NCBI GenBank assembly: GCA_023135025.1
Contig: JAGLTY010000029.1
Coordinates: 1-11,761, forward strand
Length of the DNA: 11,761 nucleotides
Direction of reading: 5' to 3'
From: Bacteroidales bacterium
GTDB lineage: Bacteria > Bacteroidota > Bacteroidia > Bacteroidales > GCA-2748055
Every line of letters starts with the position of its first letter. Position 1 is the stretch's first letter. The position numbers and the translations under genes were made by a program. This document shows positions 1 through 6,572 of this stretch, one piece after another. The notes below the pieces were generated by a model, which saw nothing but the letters and a program-made list of their open reading frames with translations, had not been told where the DNA came from and ran no database searches.

Positions 1-1795
1 AGATCATGCTGGGCACCGGGGCTATGTAAGAGGTCACTCCCATTTTGCGCATAAGGTTGATGACATTTTCAGGATTGAAATTTTTAAACAGCCAGGCAGA
101 AACCCAATTATGGGAGGTGGCCAGCCCCCATTTCAGGGAGACCATCTTTCCGGCAAAAATATTGCGGCCCGGTGCATCTGGTGTATAGGTGGAATCATTC
201 ACTACATCCTTAAATGTAATAGGAACCAGCGGAATCATTTGACAGGGCGAATAATTCTCCTGCATAGCCAACATGTATAAAAAAGGCTTTATTGTAGATC
301 CTACCTGGCGGCGACCCTGGTAAACATGTTCATACTGGAAATAGCGGTAGTTGTGACCCCCCACAAAAGCTTTCACAGCTCCATTGGCAGGATCCATGGC
401 CATAAATCCGGCCCTCAGGATATGCTTCATATACCTGATGGAATCCATGGGTGTCAACACTGTATCGATGGAACCGTTCCAGGAGAACAGTTTCATATCA
501 ACCGGCTTATTAAAGGCCATTAAAACAGAGTCCCAGGGAACACCCCTGGCTGCCATCGACCTGTAACGATCAGTCTGCCTTACAGTACGATTTAGGATCA
601 GGTTGCTCTCCCCCCGGGATAGATCTTCGAATGGGGCATTGGACCTTCCATCCTTTTCATAAAAAAAAGCGGGTTGAAGATAATCCTTCATCTGCGCCTC
701 AACAGCCTCCTCGGCATATTGCTGCATTTTAAAATTCACAGTCGTATAGATCCTTAAACCATCCCGGTAAAGATCGTACTGTGTGCCATCGGGTTTGTAG
801 TTCTTATTGATCCATCCATAAAGCTTGTCGTTGGCCCAACGCAAAGAATCCCTCCTGTACCGTTCCCAGGCCAGCACTCCGGCTCCTTTGTTCGGTGGAG
901 TCGGGTTGGATCTGTTCATAAATTTCGAAAGGAATGTCCTGAAATGCTTGGCATGGCCGGTCAGGTGACTGGCCAGGTTATAATCCACACTGATGGGCAT
1001 CTGTTTCACCGAATCAGCCACTTCCTGGGAGAGACTCCCATACTTCACCATCTGATTTATAACCGTATTTCTGCGGGTAAAAGAGCGTTCAGGATTGATT
1101 CTTGGGTTGTAGGCCGTAGGAGCCTTTAGCATACCCACCAGGATGGCTGCCTGATCGATGGTCAGAGAATCTGGTGTGGTATTAAAAAAGGTCCTTGAAG
1201 CCGACTTGATCCCCACAATGGATTCACCCCCGAAGGGAACCGTATTCAGATACATGGCCAATATCTCATTTTTGGAATAGCTTCTTTCAAGCCTTACCCC
1301 GGTGTTCCACTCTTTGAATTTATTTATTACCAGGTGACCTGCCCTTCCAATTTCTGTTCGATTGATGGTCGTATCCCTGGGGAAAAGGTTTTTAGCCAGC
1401 TGTTGGGAAATGGTGCTGCCCCCTCCTTCATCCTTTCCAAGCAAGACCGATTTTATCAGAACACGTATGAGGCTGCGAAGGTCAATTCCGGAGTGCCTGT
1501 AATACCTGACATCTTCCGTGGCCACAAGTGCATCCACAAGATGGGGAGCCAGCTCCTCATAGTTCACATAGGAGCGGTTCTCAATAAAATACTTCCCCAG
1601 TACCGCCCCATCCTCAGTAATCAGCTCGGATGCCAGGTTGGATTGTGGGTTTTCAAGACGGGCAAAATCTGGTATAAAACCGAGTTTCCCATGGCCTATT
1701 AAAACCATTATTACAGTGAACAATAGCACCGCTAGAGTGTATAGTGTCCAGAGGATGATTAAATATTTTGTAGTTTTGCCGGGTTTATTGTCCAT
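1..1795 (-). CDS. Class A penicillin-binding protein (PBP1A-like), 5' part, truncated by window edge
   Basis: This is a bifunctional peptidoglycan synthase that polymerises lipid II (glycosyltransferase family 51) and cross-links peptides (transpeptidase), anchored in the inner membrane. Reading the reverse strand from the ATG at 1795 gives 598 uninterrupted codons to the edge. An in-frame TGA lies a few codons upstream, so this is the first possible ATG. Residues 10-34 form the single N-terminal membrane helix. The GT51 motifs are visible: TEDVRYYRHSG (catalytic E94), GGGSTISQQLAKN at about 124-136, and the LERSYSKNEILAMYLN block (E170). The transpeptidase part begins near residue 460 with GRRQVGSTIKPF (nucleophile S500, K503), followed by SHN at 561-563 as the SxN motif. 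The KTG motif and C-terminus lie outside the window. It is divergent from topA and shares a short promoter region with it. The family call is firm; which paralogue it is (PBP1A or 1C type) is less so. Confidence 0.95.
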   Translation of the reverse strand, partial: MDNKPGKTTKYLIILWTLYTLAVLLFTVIMVLIGHGKLGFIPDFARLENPQSNLASELITEDGAVLGKYFIENRSYVNYEELAPHLVDALVATEDVRYYRHSGIDLRSLIRVLIKSVLLGKDEGGGSTISQQLAKNLFPRDTTINRTEIGRAGHLVINKFKEWNTGVRLERSYSKNEILAMYLNTVPFGGESIVGIKSASRTFFNTTPDSLTIDQAAILVGMLKAPTAYNPRINPERSFTRRNTVINQMVKYGSLSQEVADSVKQMPISVDYNLASHLTGHAKHFRTFLSKFMNRSNPTPPNKGAGVLAWERYRRDSLRWANDKLYGWINKNYKPDGTQYDLYRDGLRIYTTVNFKMQQYAEEAVEAQMKDYLQPAFFYEKDGRSNAPFEDLSRGESNLILNRTVRQTDRYRSMAARGVPWDSVLMAFNKPVDMKLFSWNGSIDTVLTPMDSIRYMKHILRAGFMAMDPANGAVKAFVGGHNYRYFQYEHVYQGRRQVGSTIKPFLYMLAMQENYSPCQMIPLVPITFKDVVNDSTYTPDAPGRNIFAGKMVSLKWGLATSHNWVSAWLFKNFNPENVINLMRKMGVTSYIAPVPSMI

Positions 1796-1807
1796 GGCCA
1801 GCTCTAT

Positions 1808-1838
1808 TTTGGGTCAAAAATAGTAATTAATAAGTTAT
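1808..1838 (+). promoter_or_regulatory. Candidate topA promoter (-33/-7, Bacteroidota type)
   Basis: TTTG at 1808-1811 is followed by exactly 19 nt and then TAAGTTAT at 1831-1838. This matches the TTTG-N19-TAnnTTTG layout, with six of the eight -7 positions fitting if the two free ones are counted. Transcription would start near 1844, about 32 nt before the topA ATG. A second -7-like box, TTATTTTG at 1835-1842, overlaps it but has a 23-nt spacer. The -33 to -7 interval contains the divergent candidate box of the penicillin-binding protein gene. Confidence 0.35.
1815..1822 (-). promoter_or_regulatory. Candidate -7 box for the penicillin-binding protein gene
   Basis: On the minus strand this octamer reads TATTTTTG, a full match to the Bacteroidota -7 consensus TAnnTTTG. 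Transcription would begin near 1809, leaving a leader of about 14 nt before the ATG at 1795. The nearest TTG that could serve as the -33 element (1849-1847) is about 5 nt too far away. The call therefore rests on the -7 box and its position only. The 10-mer ACTATTTTTG is also found upstream of porP. Confidence 0.35.
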
Positions 1839-1875
1839 TTTGTATTCAATTCGTAAACGAAGGACTCGTAAAAAA

Positions 1876-4182
1876 ATGATAAAGAATCTTGTAATAGTAG
1901 AGTCGCCTGCCAAGGCTAAAACCATAGAACGGTTCCTTGGAGAAGCCTATACCGTCAAATCCAGTTTTGGCCATATCAGAGATCTGGCCAAGAAAAACCT
2001 GGGAATCGATGTTGAAGGAGGATTTACCCCGCAATACATTGTTCCAGCCGACAAGAAAAAGATTGTGAGCGAACTGAAGAGCCTGGCCAAAAAGTCCGAA
2101 ATGGTCTGGCTGGCCACTGATGAGGACCGTGAAGGGGAGGCCATCGCATGGCACCTTTTCGAGGAGCTGCAGCTGGAAAAGGAAAAAACCCGCAGGATCG
2201 TATTTCATGAAATTACCAAAGACGCCATACTGAAAGCCCTTGAGAGTCCACGGTATATCGATACCCACCTGGTGAATGCCCAACAGGCAAGAAGAGTACT
2301 TGACCGGTTGGTCGGATTCGAACTCTCCCCGCTGTTATGGAAAAAGGTAAAGCCCTCTCTTTCTGCCGGAAGGGTACAGTCGGTGGCAGTTAAACTGATT
2401 GTTGAAAAAGAGCGGGAAATACAGAAATTCAGTCCGAAAAAGTATTTTCGCGTGACCGGAAAGTTCTCCGTCCCAAATGGAAAGGGAGGGCAAATCCAAC
2501 TTAAAGCTGATCTTTCAAAACGTTTCGAAAGCCTGGAAGAGGCCGAAACATTTCTTTCAAAGTGCCAGTCCAGTGAGTTCACAGTCAACACTGTTGAGAA
2601 AAAGCCTCTGAAGAAATCGCCCGCACCACCGTTTACCACCTCCACTCTTCAGCAGGAAGCCAGCCGAAAACTGGGTTTTTCAGTAAACCAGACGATGTCG
2701 GTGGCACAGCGGCTCTATGAATCGGGAAAGATCACCTATATGAGAACCGATTCGGTTAACCTCTCCAAACTGGCTATCGGAACCGCCGCAGGAAAAATTA
2801 AAGATGCCTTTGGTGAAAAATACCTGAAAACCAGGAACTTCACCACGAAATCTAAAGGGGCCCAGGAGGCTCACGAAGCCATCAGGCCCACCTACATGGA
2901 TCGATCTGCCATCGAAGGTAACAGAACAGAACAGCGGCTGTATGAATTGATCTGGAAAAGAACCCTTGCCTCGCAAATGAGTGAAGCACAGCTTGAAAAA
3001 ACCACCATCTCCATCGTGGTCTCTGGTGCACCTGAACGGTTTATTGCCACAGGTGAGGTTCTGATATTTGATGGTTTCCTGAAAGTCTATATGGAATCCA
3101 CTGATGATGAGCAGGAGGAGGAGGCAAAAGGGCTGCTTCCCCCTGTAAAAACTGATGATAAGCTGAACCGGGAGATTATTGAGGCCACAGAAAAAACAAC
3201 CATACAACCGGTCAGGTATACAGAGGCCAGCCTGGTAAAGAAAATGGAAGAGCTGGGAATTGGCCGACCCTCCACCTATGCTCCAACCATCTCCACTGTC
3301 CAGCATAGAGAGTATGTAATAAAAGAGGATCGAAAGGGAGTTGAACGTGAAATGGTGCAGCTGGTCCTGAAAGGTGATTCTCTGTCGCAGCAGAATATCA
3401 AGGAGAAATATGGCTATGAGAAAGGAAAACTGTTCCCCACCGATATCGGAATGATTGTTAACGATTTCCTGGAGCAGAATTTTCAGAACATCATGAACTT
3501 CAATTTCACCGCTTCCGTCGAAGAGGAGTTTGATGAAATTGCCGAGGGAAACAAGGATTGGCCCAGCATGATCGAACGTTTCTACAAACCCTTTCACAAC
3601 AAGGTTGATGCAGCCACTCAAACCTCAGAACGGTCCAAAGGGGAGAAGATTCTGGGAGAAGATCCCAAATCGGGAAAACCTATTAGTGTAAAAATTGGAC
3701 GTTTCGGACCCATTGCACAGATTGGGGAGGCCAGCGATGAGGAGAAGCCCAGGTTCGCCAGTCTCTTAAAAGGCCAGAGCCTGGAAACCATCACACTGGA
3801 AGAGGCACTTGAGCTTTTTAGACTGCCCCGTACACTGGGTCAGTTTGAAGATGAGGAGCTGATTATCGGTGTTGGGAAATATGGACCGTATGTTCGACAT
3901 AAATCGAAGTTTTTCAGTCTTTCAAAAACCGACGATCCCTTTGCCATTAAACAGGAACGTGCCATTGAGATCATCATAGAGAAGCGTGCCCAGGAGGAGA
4001 ACAGGAATATTAAACAGTTTGATGAAGAGCCGGGGCTGCTGATTCTCAATGGTCGTTATGGTCCCTATATCTCATTTAATAAGAAGAACTATCGGATTCC
4101 CAAAAGCAGGAAACCTGAAGAGCTGACCCTTGAGGAGTGTCGGAAAATTATTGAAAAGGCTGGCTCTCGCGTTAAAAAGTGA
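1876..4182 (+). CDS. topA: DNA topoisomerase I (type IA)
   Basis: TopA relaxes negative supercoils by single-strand passage through a 5'-phosphotyrosine intermediate, acting on the chromosome. The start chosen is the ATG at 1876 (768 aa). It gives the canonical family N-terminus MIKNLVIVESPAKAKTIE, whereas a TTG at 1840 would only add twelve atypical basic residues. The Toprim domain shows E9 in VESPAKAKTI and the DxDxE metal site at D82, D84 and E86 (ATDEDREGE). The catalytic tyrosine is Y288 in ITYMRTDS, the counterpart of E. coli Y319. The C-terminus has no four-cysteine zinc ribbons. It carries three Topo-C repeats with GRFGP (608), GKYGPY (667) and GRYGPY (726), and a lysine/arginine-rich end. 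The arginase-fold gene begins 19 nt downstream, so the two are probably cotranscribed. Confidence 0.98.
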   Translation: MIKNLVIVESPAKAKTIERFLGEAYTVKSSFGHIRDLAKKNLGIDVEGGFTPQYIVPADKKKIVSELKSLAKKSEMVWLATDEDREGEAIAWHLFEELQLEKEKTRRIVFHEITKDAILKALESPRYIDTHLVNAQQARRVLDRLVGFELSPLLWKKVKPSLSAGRVQSVAVKLIVEKEREIQKFSPKKYFRVTGKFSVPNGKGGQIQLKADLSKRFESLEEAETFLSKCQSSEFTVNTVEKKPLKKSPAPPFTTSTLQQEASRKLGFSVNQTMSVAQRLYESGKITYMRTDSVNLSKLAIGTAAGKIKDAFGEKYLKTRNFTTKSKGAQEAHEAIRPTYMDRSAIEGNRTEQRLYELIWKRTLASQMSEAQLEKTTISIVVSGAPERFIATGEVLIFDGFLKVYMESTDDEQEEEAKGLLPPVKTDDKLNREIIEATEKTTIQPVRYTEASLVKKMEELGIGRPSTYAPTISTVQHREYVIKEDRKGVEREMVQLVLKGDSLSQQNIKEKYGYEKGKLFPTDIGMIVNDFLEQNFQNIMNFNFTASVEEEFDEIAEGNKDWPSMIERFYKPFHNKVDAATQTSERSKGEKILGEDPKSGKPISVKIGRFGPIAQIGEASDEEKPRFASLLKGQSLETITLEEALELFRLPRTLGQFEDEELIIGVGKYGPYVRHKSKFFSLSKTDDPFAIKQERAIEIIIEKRAQEENRNIKQFDEEPGLLILNGRYGPYISFNKKNYRIPKSRKPEELTLEECRKIIEKAGSRVKK

Positions 4183-4201
4183 AACTTATAAACCGCACCC
4201 C

Positions 4202-5377
4202 ATGGACCTGAATGGATATTTCGACCCTGTTAGCCTGGAGAGGCCCGAATTCGAATACCTGGATCACAATGAATCTTTCAGCCATCATATATCGGTTCAC
4301 ACGCCCGACCATCCTATTCGTGAACTGGATAAACACCAGGTTGTCCTCCTGGGTGTTCCGGTTGATAGCAACGGATTTATTAAGGGGAGTAAAGATGCAC
4401 CCAACCATATTCGTAGTAAGCTGTACCAGCTCCGGAAAATAGAGAGGAATCTGAAAATCTATGATCTGGGTAATGTAAAAAACGGGGGGTCGGTAAACGA
4501 CACTTATTTTGCTCTGAGGGACATCCTGCTGGAGCTCAGAGAGCGGGAGATTACCACAATTATTTTCGGGGGATCGCAGGACCTGAGCCGTGGAGTCTTT
4601 CTTGCCCTTGAAAAACATGAGGGGCCACACCAGATTCTTACTATTGACTCCATGCTCGATTTTTCTATGAAAGAGGATCTGTTGAATTCCCGAAACTACC
4701 TGAACCAGGTTGTGAACTCTTCCGGGCTAAAACAATTTAGCCTCACCAACCTGGGGCACCAGGCATGCTTTGTCACCGAAAGCCAGCTCCAGCAGCTGGA
4801 GAAGTCGTTCCTGGAAAGCATTCGCCTGGGAGAGGCACGAAAAGAGATCAAACAGGCCGAACCTCTGATACGAGATTGCGAATTCATCGGTATAGACATG
4901 GGAGCTGTCAGACATGCGGATGCTCCAGGAGCGTCAACCCCTTCTCCCAATGGGTTTTTTGGGGATGAGCTTTGTCAGATTACCAGGTATGCCGGATTGA
5001 GTGAACAGGCCAATATACTAGGCTTTTTTGAGCTTAATCCATCATCTGATATTAACGGCCAGACGGCCCACCTGGCTGCACAGGCTGCCTGGTATTTTCT
5101 TGAGGGGCTCACTCACCGTATACGCGAAAATCCTGTGGATACTCCCGAGCATATAAAAAAGTTTATTGTTACGCTGAACGCTGCCGGACACGACATTCTC
5201 TTTCATAAAAGCACCCTCTCTGAAAGGTGGTGGATGGAAATTCCTGTTAAGAATCCTGCCACAGGTTATAACTTTTTTGTCTCCTGCTCGTATGAAGATT
5301 ACCAGCATGCCTGTAATCAAGAGATACCGGACCGCTGGTGGCGCTTTTTGAACAGGTTGGGTAATGAAAAAGAATAA
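4202..5377 (+). CDS. Arginase/formimidoylglutamase-fold protein, probable pseudoenzyme
   Basis: The 391-aa protein has the ureohydrolase (arginase/agmatinase/formimidoylglutamase) fold. The order of motifs is kept, but the binuclear manganese site is eroded. The GGDH loop reads GGSQ (123-126; the ligand His is Gln). The DAHxD loop reads DSMLD (149-153; the middle His is Met, both Asp kept). The DxDxxDP loop reads DMGAV (232-236; the second Asp is Gly). By eye, three of six metal ligands are gone. The following PGASTPSPNGF and the FELNPSSDINGQTAHLAA stretch, with the substrate-site Glu E277, remain arginase-like. A C-terminal extension of about 70 residues is rich in aromatics (LSERWWMEIP, SYEDYQ, EIPDRWWRF). 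The ATG at 4202 is preferred because the only upstream in-frame start, a TTG at 4130, lies inside topA. It sits between topA and the T9SS genes. The fold is confident; lack of hydrolase activity is inference, and the true role is unknown. Confidence 0.85.
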   Translation: MDLNGYFDPVSLERPEFEYLDHNESFSHHISVHTPDHPIRELDKHQVVLLGVPVDSNGFIKGSKDAPNHIRSKLYQLRKIERNLKIYDLGNVKNGGSVNDTYFALRDILLELREREITTIIFGGSQDLSRGVFLALEKHEGPHQILTIDSMLDFSMKEDLLNSRNYLNQVVNSSGLKQFSLTNLGHQACFVTESQLQQLEKSFLESIRLGEARKEIKQAEPLIRDCEFIGIDMGAVRHADAPGASTPSPNGFFGDELCQITRYAGLSEQANILGFFELNPSSDINGQTAHLAAQAAWYFLEGLTHRIRENPVDTPEHIKKFIVTLNAAGHDILFHKSTLSERWWMEIPVKNPATGYNFFVSCSYEDYQHACNQEIPDRWWRFLNRLGNEKE

Positions 5378-5483
5378 CCTACGTTTATCTATTATGACAG
5401 GAGGTTGAAACGATTTTGTAAAAAGAGCTGAAACCCCTGAGTTTATAAACATTCTGGTATTAATAAAATTTGTGATCTAGAAC

Positions 5484-5491
5484 TATTTTTG
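5484..5491 (+). promoter_or_regulatory. Candidate -7 box for the porP-gldKLMN operon
   Basis: TATTTTTG fully matches the TAnnTTTG consensus and lies in the 174-nt gap ahead of porP. The predicted start of transcription is near 5498, giving a leader of about 53 nt. The expected -33 position (about 5461-5464, TAAT) is not a match. The nearest TTTG, at 5469-5472, is only 11 nt from the -7 box. This may be a promoter relying on another factor, or a chance match. The same gap holds a 10-bp palindrome, GTTTATAAAC, at 5441-5450. I see no intrinsic terminator for the topA unit. Confidence 0.4.
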
Positions 5492-5551
5492 CTTATTTTA
5501 ACAATGCTAAAAAGCCGTAGAAACGAAGCCCTGAATTGAGTTAACCAGACC

Positions 5552-6490
5552 ATGAAGAGATTGGTGTATATAATTGTTTTTGGAGCTGTTTCACTGAATG
5601 TCCTGTCACAGCAGGATCCGAAATTCAGCCAGAATATGTTCCTTGCTCCGTTTTACAATCCCGGAGCAGCTGGAAGCTCAGATAAAATTTGCCTGGCAGC
5701 TGCATTTCGCAATCAGTGGACAGGGCTTCCGGATGCACCTGTTACCACTGCTTTCACAGCCAATATGCCGGTTCATTTACTGGGAAGAACTCATGGAATT
5801 GGACTAACACTGATGAATGACAACCTGGCATTTAACAATGATTTTCTTGTTAGTGCAGTATATGCCTTCAGGATCGACCTGGGACAGGGAAGCCTGGGAA
5901 TCGGTGCCAACCTTGGGCTGGCCAACCAGGCTTTAACCCCGGACTGGAACGGTGCCGACATTATCACACCCGATACGGATGATGCCATCCCTAAAAATGG
6001 CGGAAGCATTTTCGGTTTTGATATGGGACTTGGGGCATTTTATAATACTGATAATCTATATGTTGGCGTTTCAATCACCCATCTGAACCAGACCTCTTTT
6101 GACTATCCGGAAGATGTCGCTGAATCAAAACTGATCAGGCACTATTACCTGATGGCAGGATACAACATCCAGCTTGCCAATCCAATGTTTGAGATTATGC
6201 CTTCACTGATGGTCCAGACCGATGGAAGATCCAACCTGATCTATCTGAATACCAACCTTAGATACAATAAAAGGTTCTGGGGAGGAGTTTCCTATTCTGT
6301 GGGGGGTGCTTTGACAGCACTTTTTGGCATAGAAATGATGAATGGAATCAAGATCGGTTATTCATATGATTTTGAACTTTCACCACTTCTGAAATACAAT
6401 AGTGGGTCTCATGAAATTACTGTTCGATATTGCTTCGATCTCAGTGTTGACAAGAGTCCCCAAAAATATAAGAGTATAAGATTTTTATAA
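5552..6490 (+). CDS. porP: T9SS outer-membrane protein, PorP/SprF family
   Basis: The product is a 312-aa outer-membrane protein of the PorP/SprF family, which partners the T9SS translocon and, in some paralogues, anchors secreted adhesins. A signal peptide is clear: a basic MKR start, a hydrophobic stretch VYIIVFGAVSLNVLS, and a cleavage site near Q20-Q21. The mature N-terminus QQDPKFSQNMFLAPFYNPGA is diagnostic of the family (PKFSQ followed by NPGAAG). The body has alternating hydrophobic and polar segments with many Gly, Asn and Tyr residues, as expected of a beta-barrel. It ends in short amphipathic strands (SHEITVRYCFDLS). There is no extra OmpA-like or TPR domain, so it is the plain form of the family. 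It lies 82 nt ahead of gldK, the arrangement I recall for Porphyromonas porP-porK, so it is probably the core porP and not one of the many stand-alone sprF paralogues. Confidence 0.93.
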   Translation: MKRLVYIIVFGAVSLNVLSQQDPKFSQNMFLAPFYNPGAAGSSDKICLAAAFRNQWTGLPDAPVTTAFTANMPVHLLGRTHGIGLTLMNDNLAFNNDFLVSAVYAFRIDLGQGSLGIGANLGLANQALTPDWNGADIITPDTDDAIPKNGGSIFGFDMGLGAFYNTDNLYVGVSITHLNQTSFDYPEDVAESKLIRHYYLMAGYNIQLANPMFEIMPSLMVQTDGRSNLIYLNTNLRYNKRFWGGVSYSVGGALTALFGIEMMNGIKIGYSYDFELSPLLKYNSGSHEITVRYCFDLSVDKSPQKYKSIRFL

Positions 6491-6514
6491 TTATTATTTA
6501 TCTATATTAGATTG

Positions 6515-6528
6515 TTTTTTATAAAAAA
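6515..6528. repeat. A/T-only 14-bp palindrome between porP and gldK
   Basis: TTTTTTATAAAAAA is a perfect 14-bp inverted repeat in the 82-nt, very A/T-rich gap. It has no G/C stem, so it would be at most a weak terminator or a bendable tract. It could mark partial termination or an RNA processing point between porP and gldK, or nothing. Confidence 0.3.
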
Positions 6529-6572
6529 AACAGTTCGTATAAAGTTGATTTGCATCTATTAAGCGAAATGCT

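Noticed and set aside
1334..1702. A 122-codon plus-strand open frame
   Set aside because: It is antisense to the glycosyltransferase domain of the penicillin-binding protein, which shows all the family motifs on the other strand.
1840..1875. A TTG start adding twelve residues to TopA
   Set aside because: The extension is basic and atypical, it would overlap the promoter region, and the ATG at 1876 gives the canonical TopA N-terminus.
2680..3621. A 313-codon open frame on the minus strand inside topA
   Set aside because: It lies wholly antisense to the conserved core of TopA, its translation shows no recognisable domain, and its composition is a mirror of topA codons.
4130..4201. A TTG start for the arginase-fold gene inside topA
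   Set aside because: It would overlap topA by 53 nt and add 24 residues copied from the topA end in another frame; the ATG at 4202 fits the family start better.
6545..6552. TTGATTTG as a promoter box for gldK
   Set aside because: It misses the key A of TAnnTTTG, and no TTG lies at a suitable -33 distance. Readthrough from porP is simpler.
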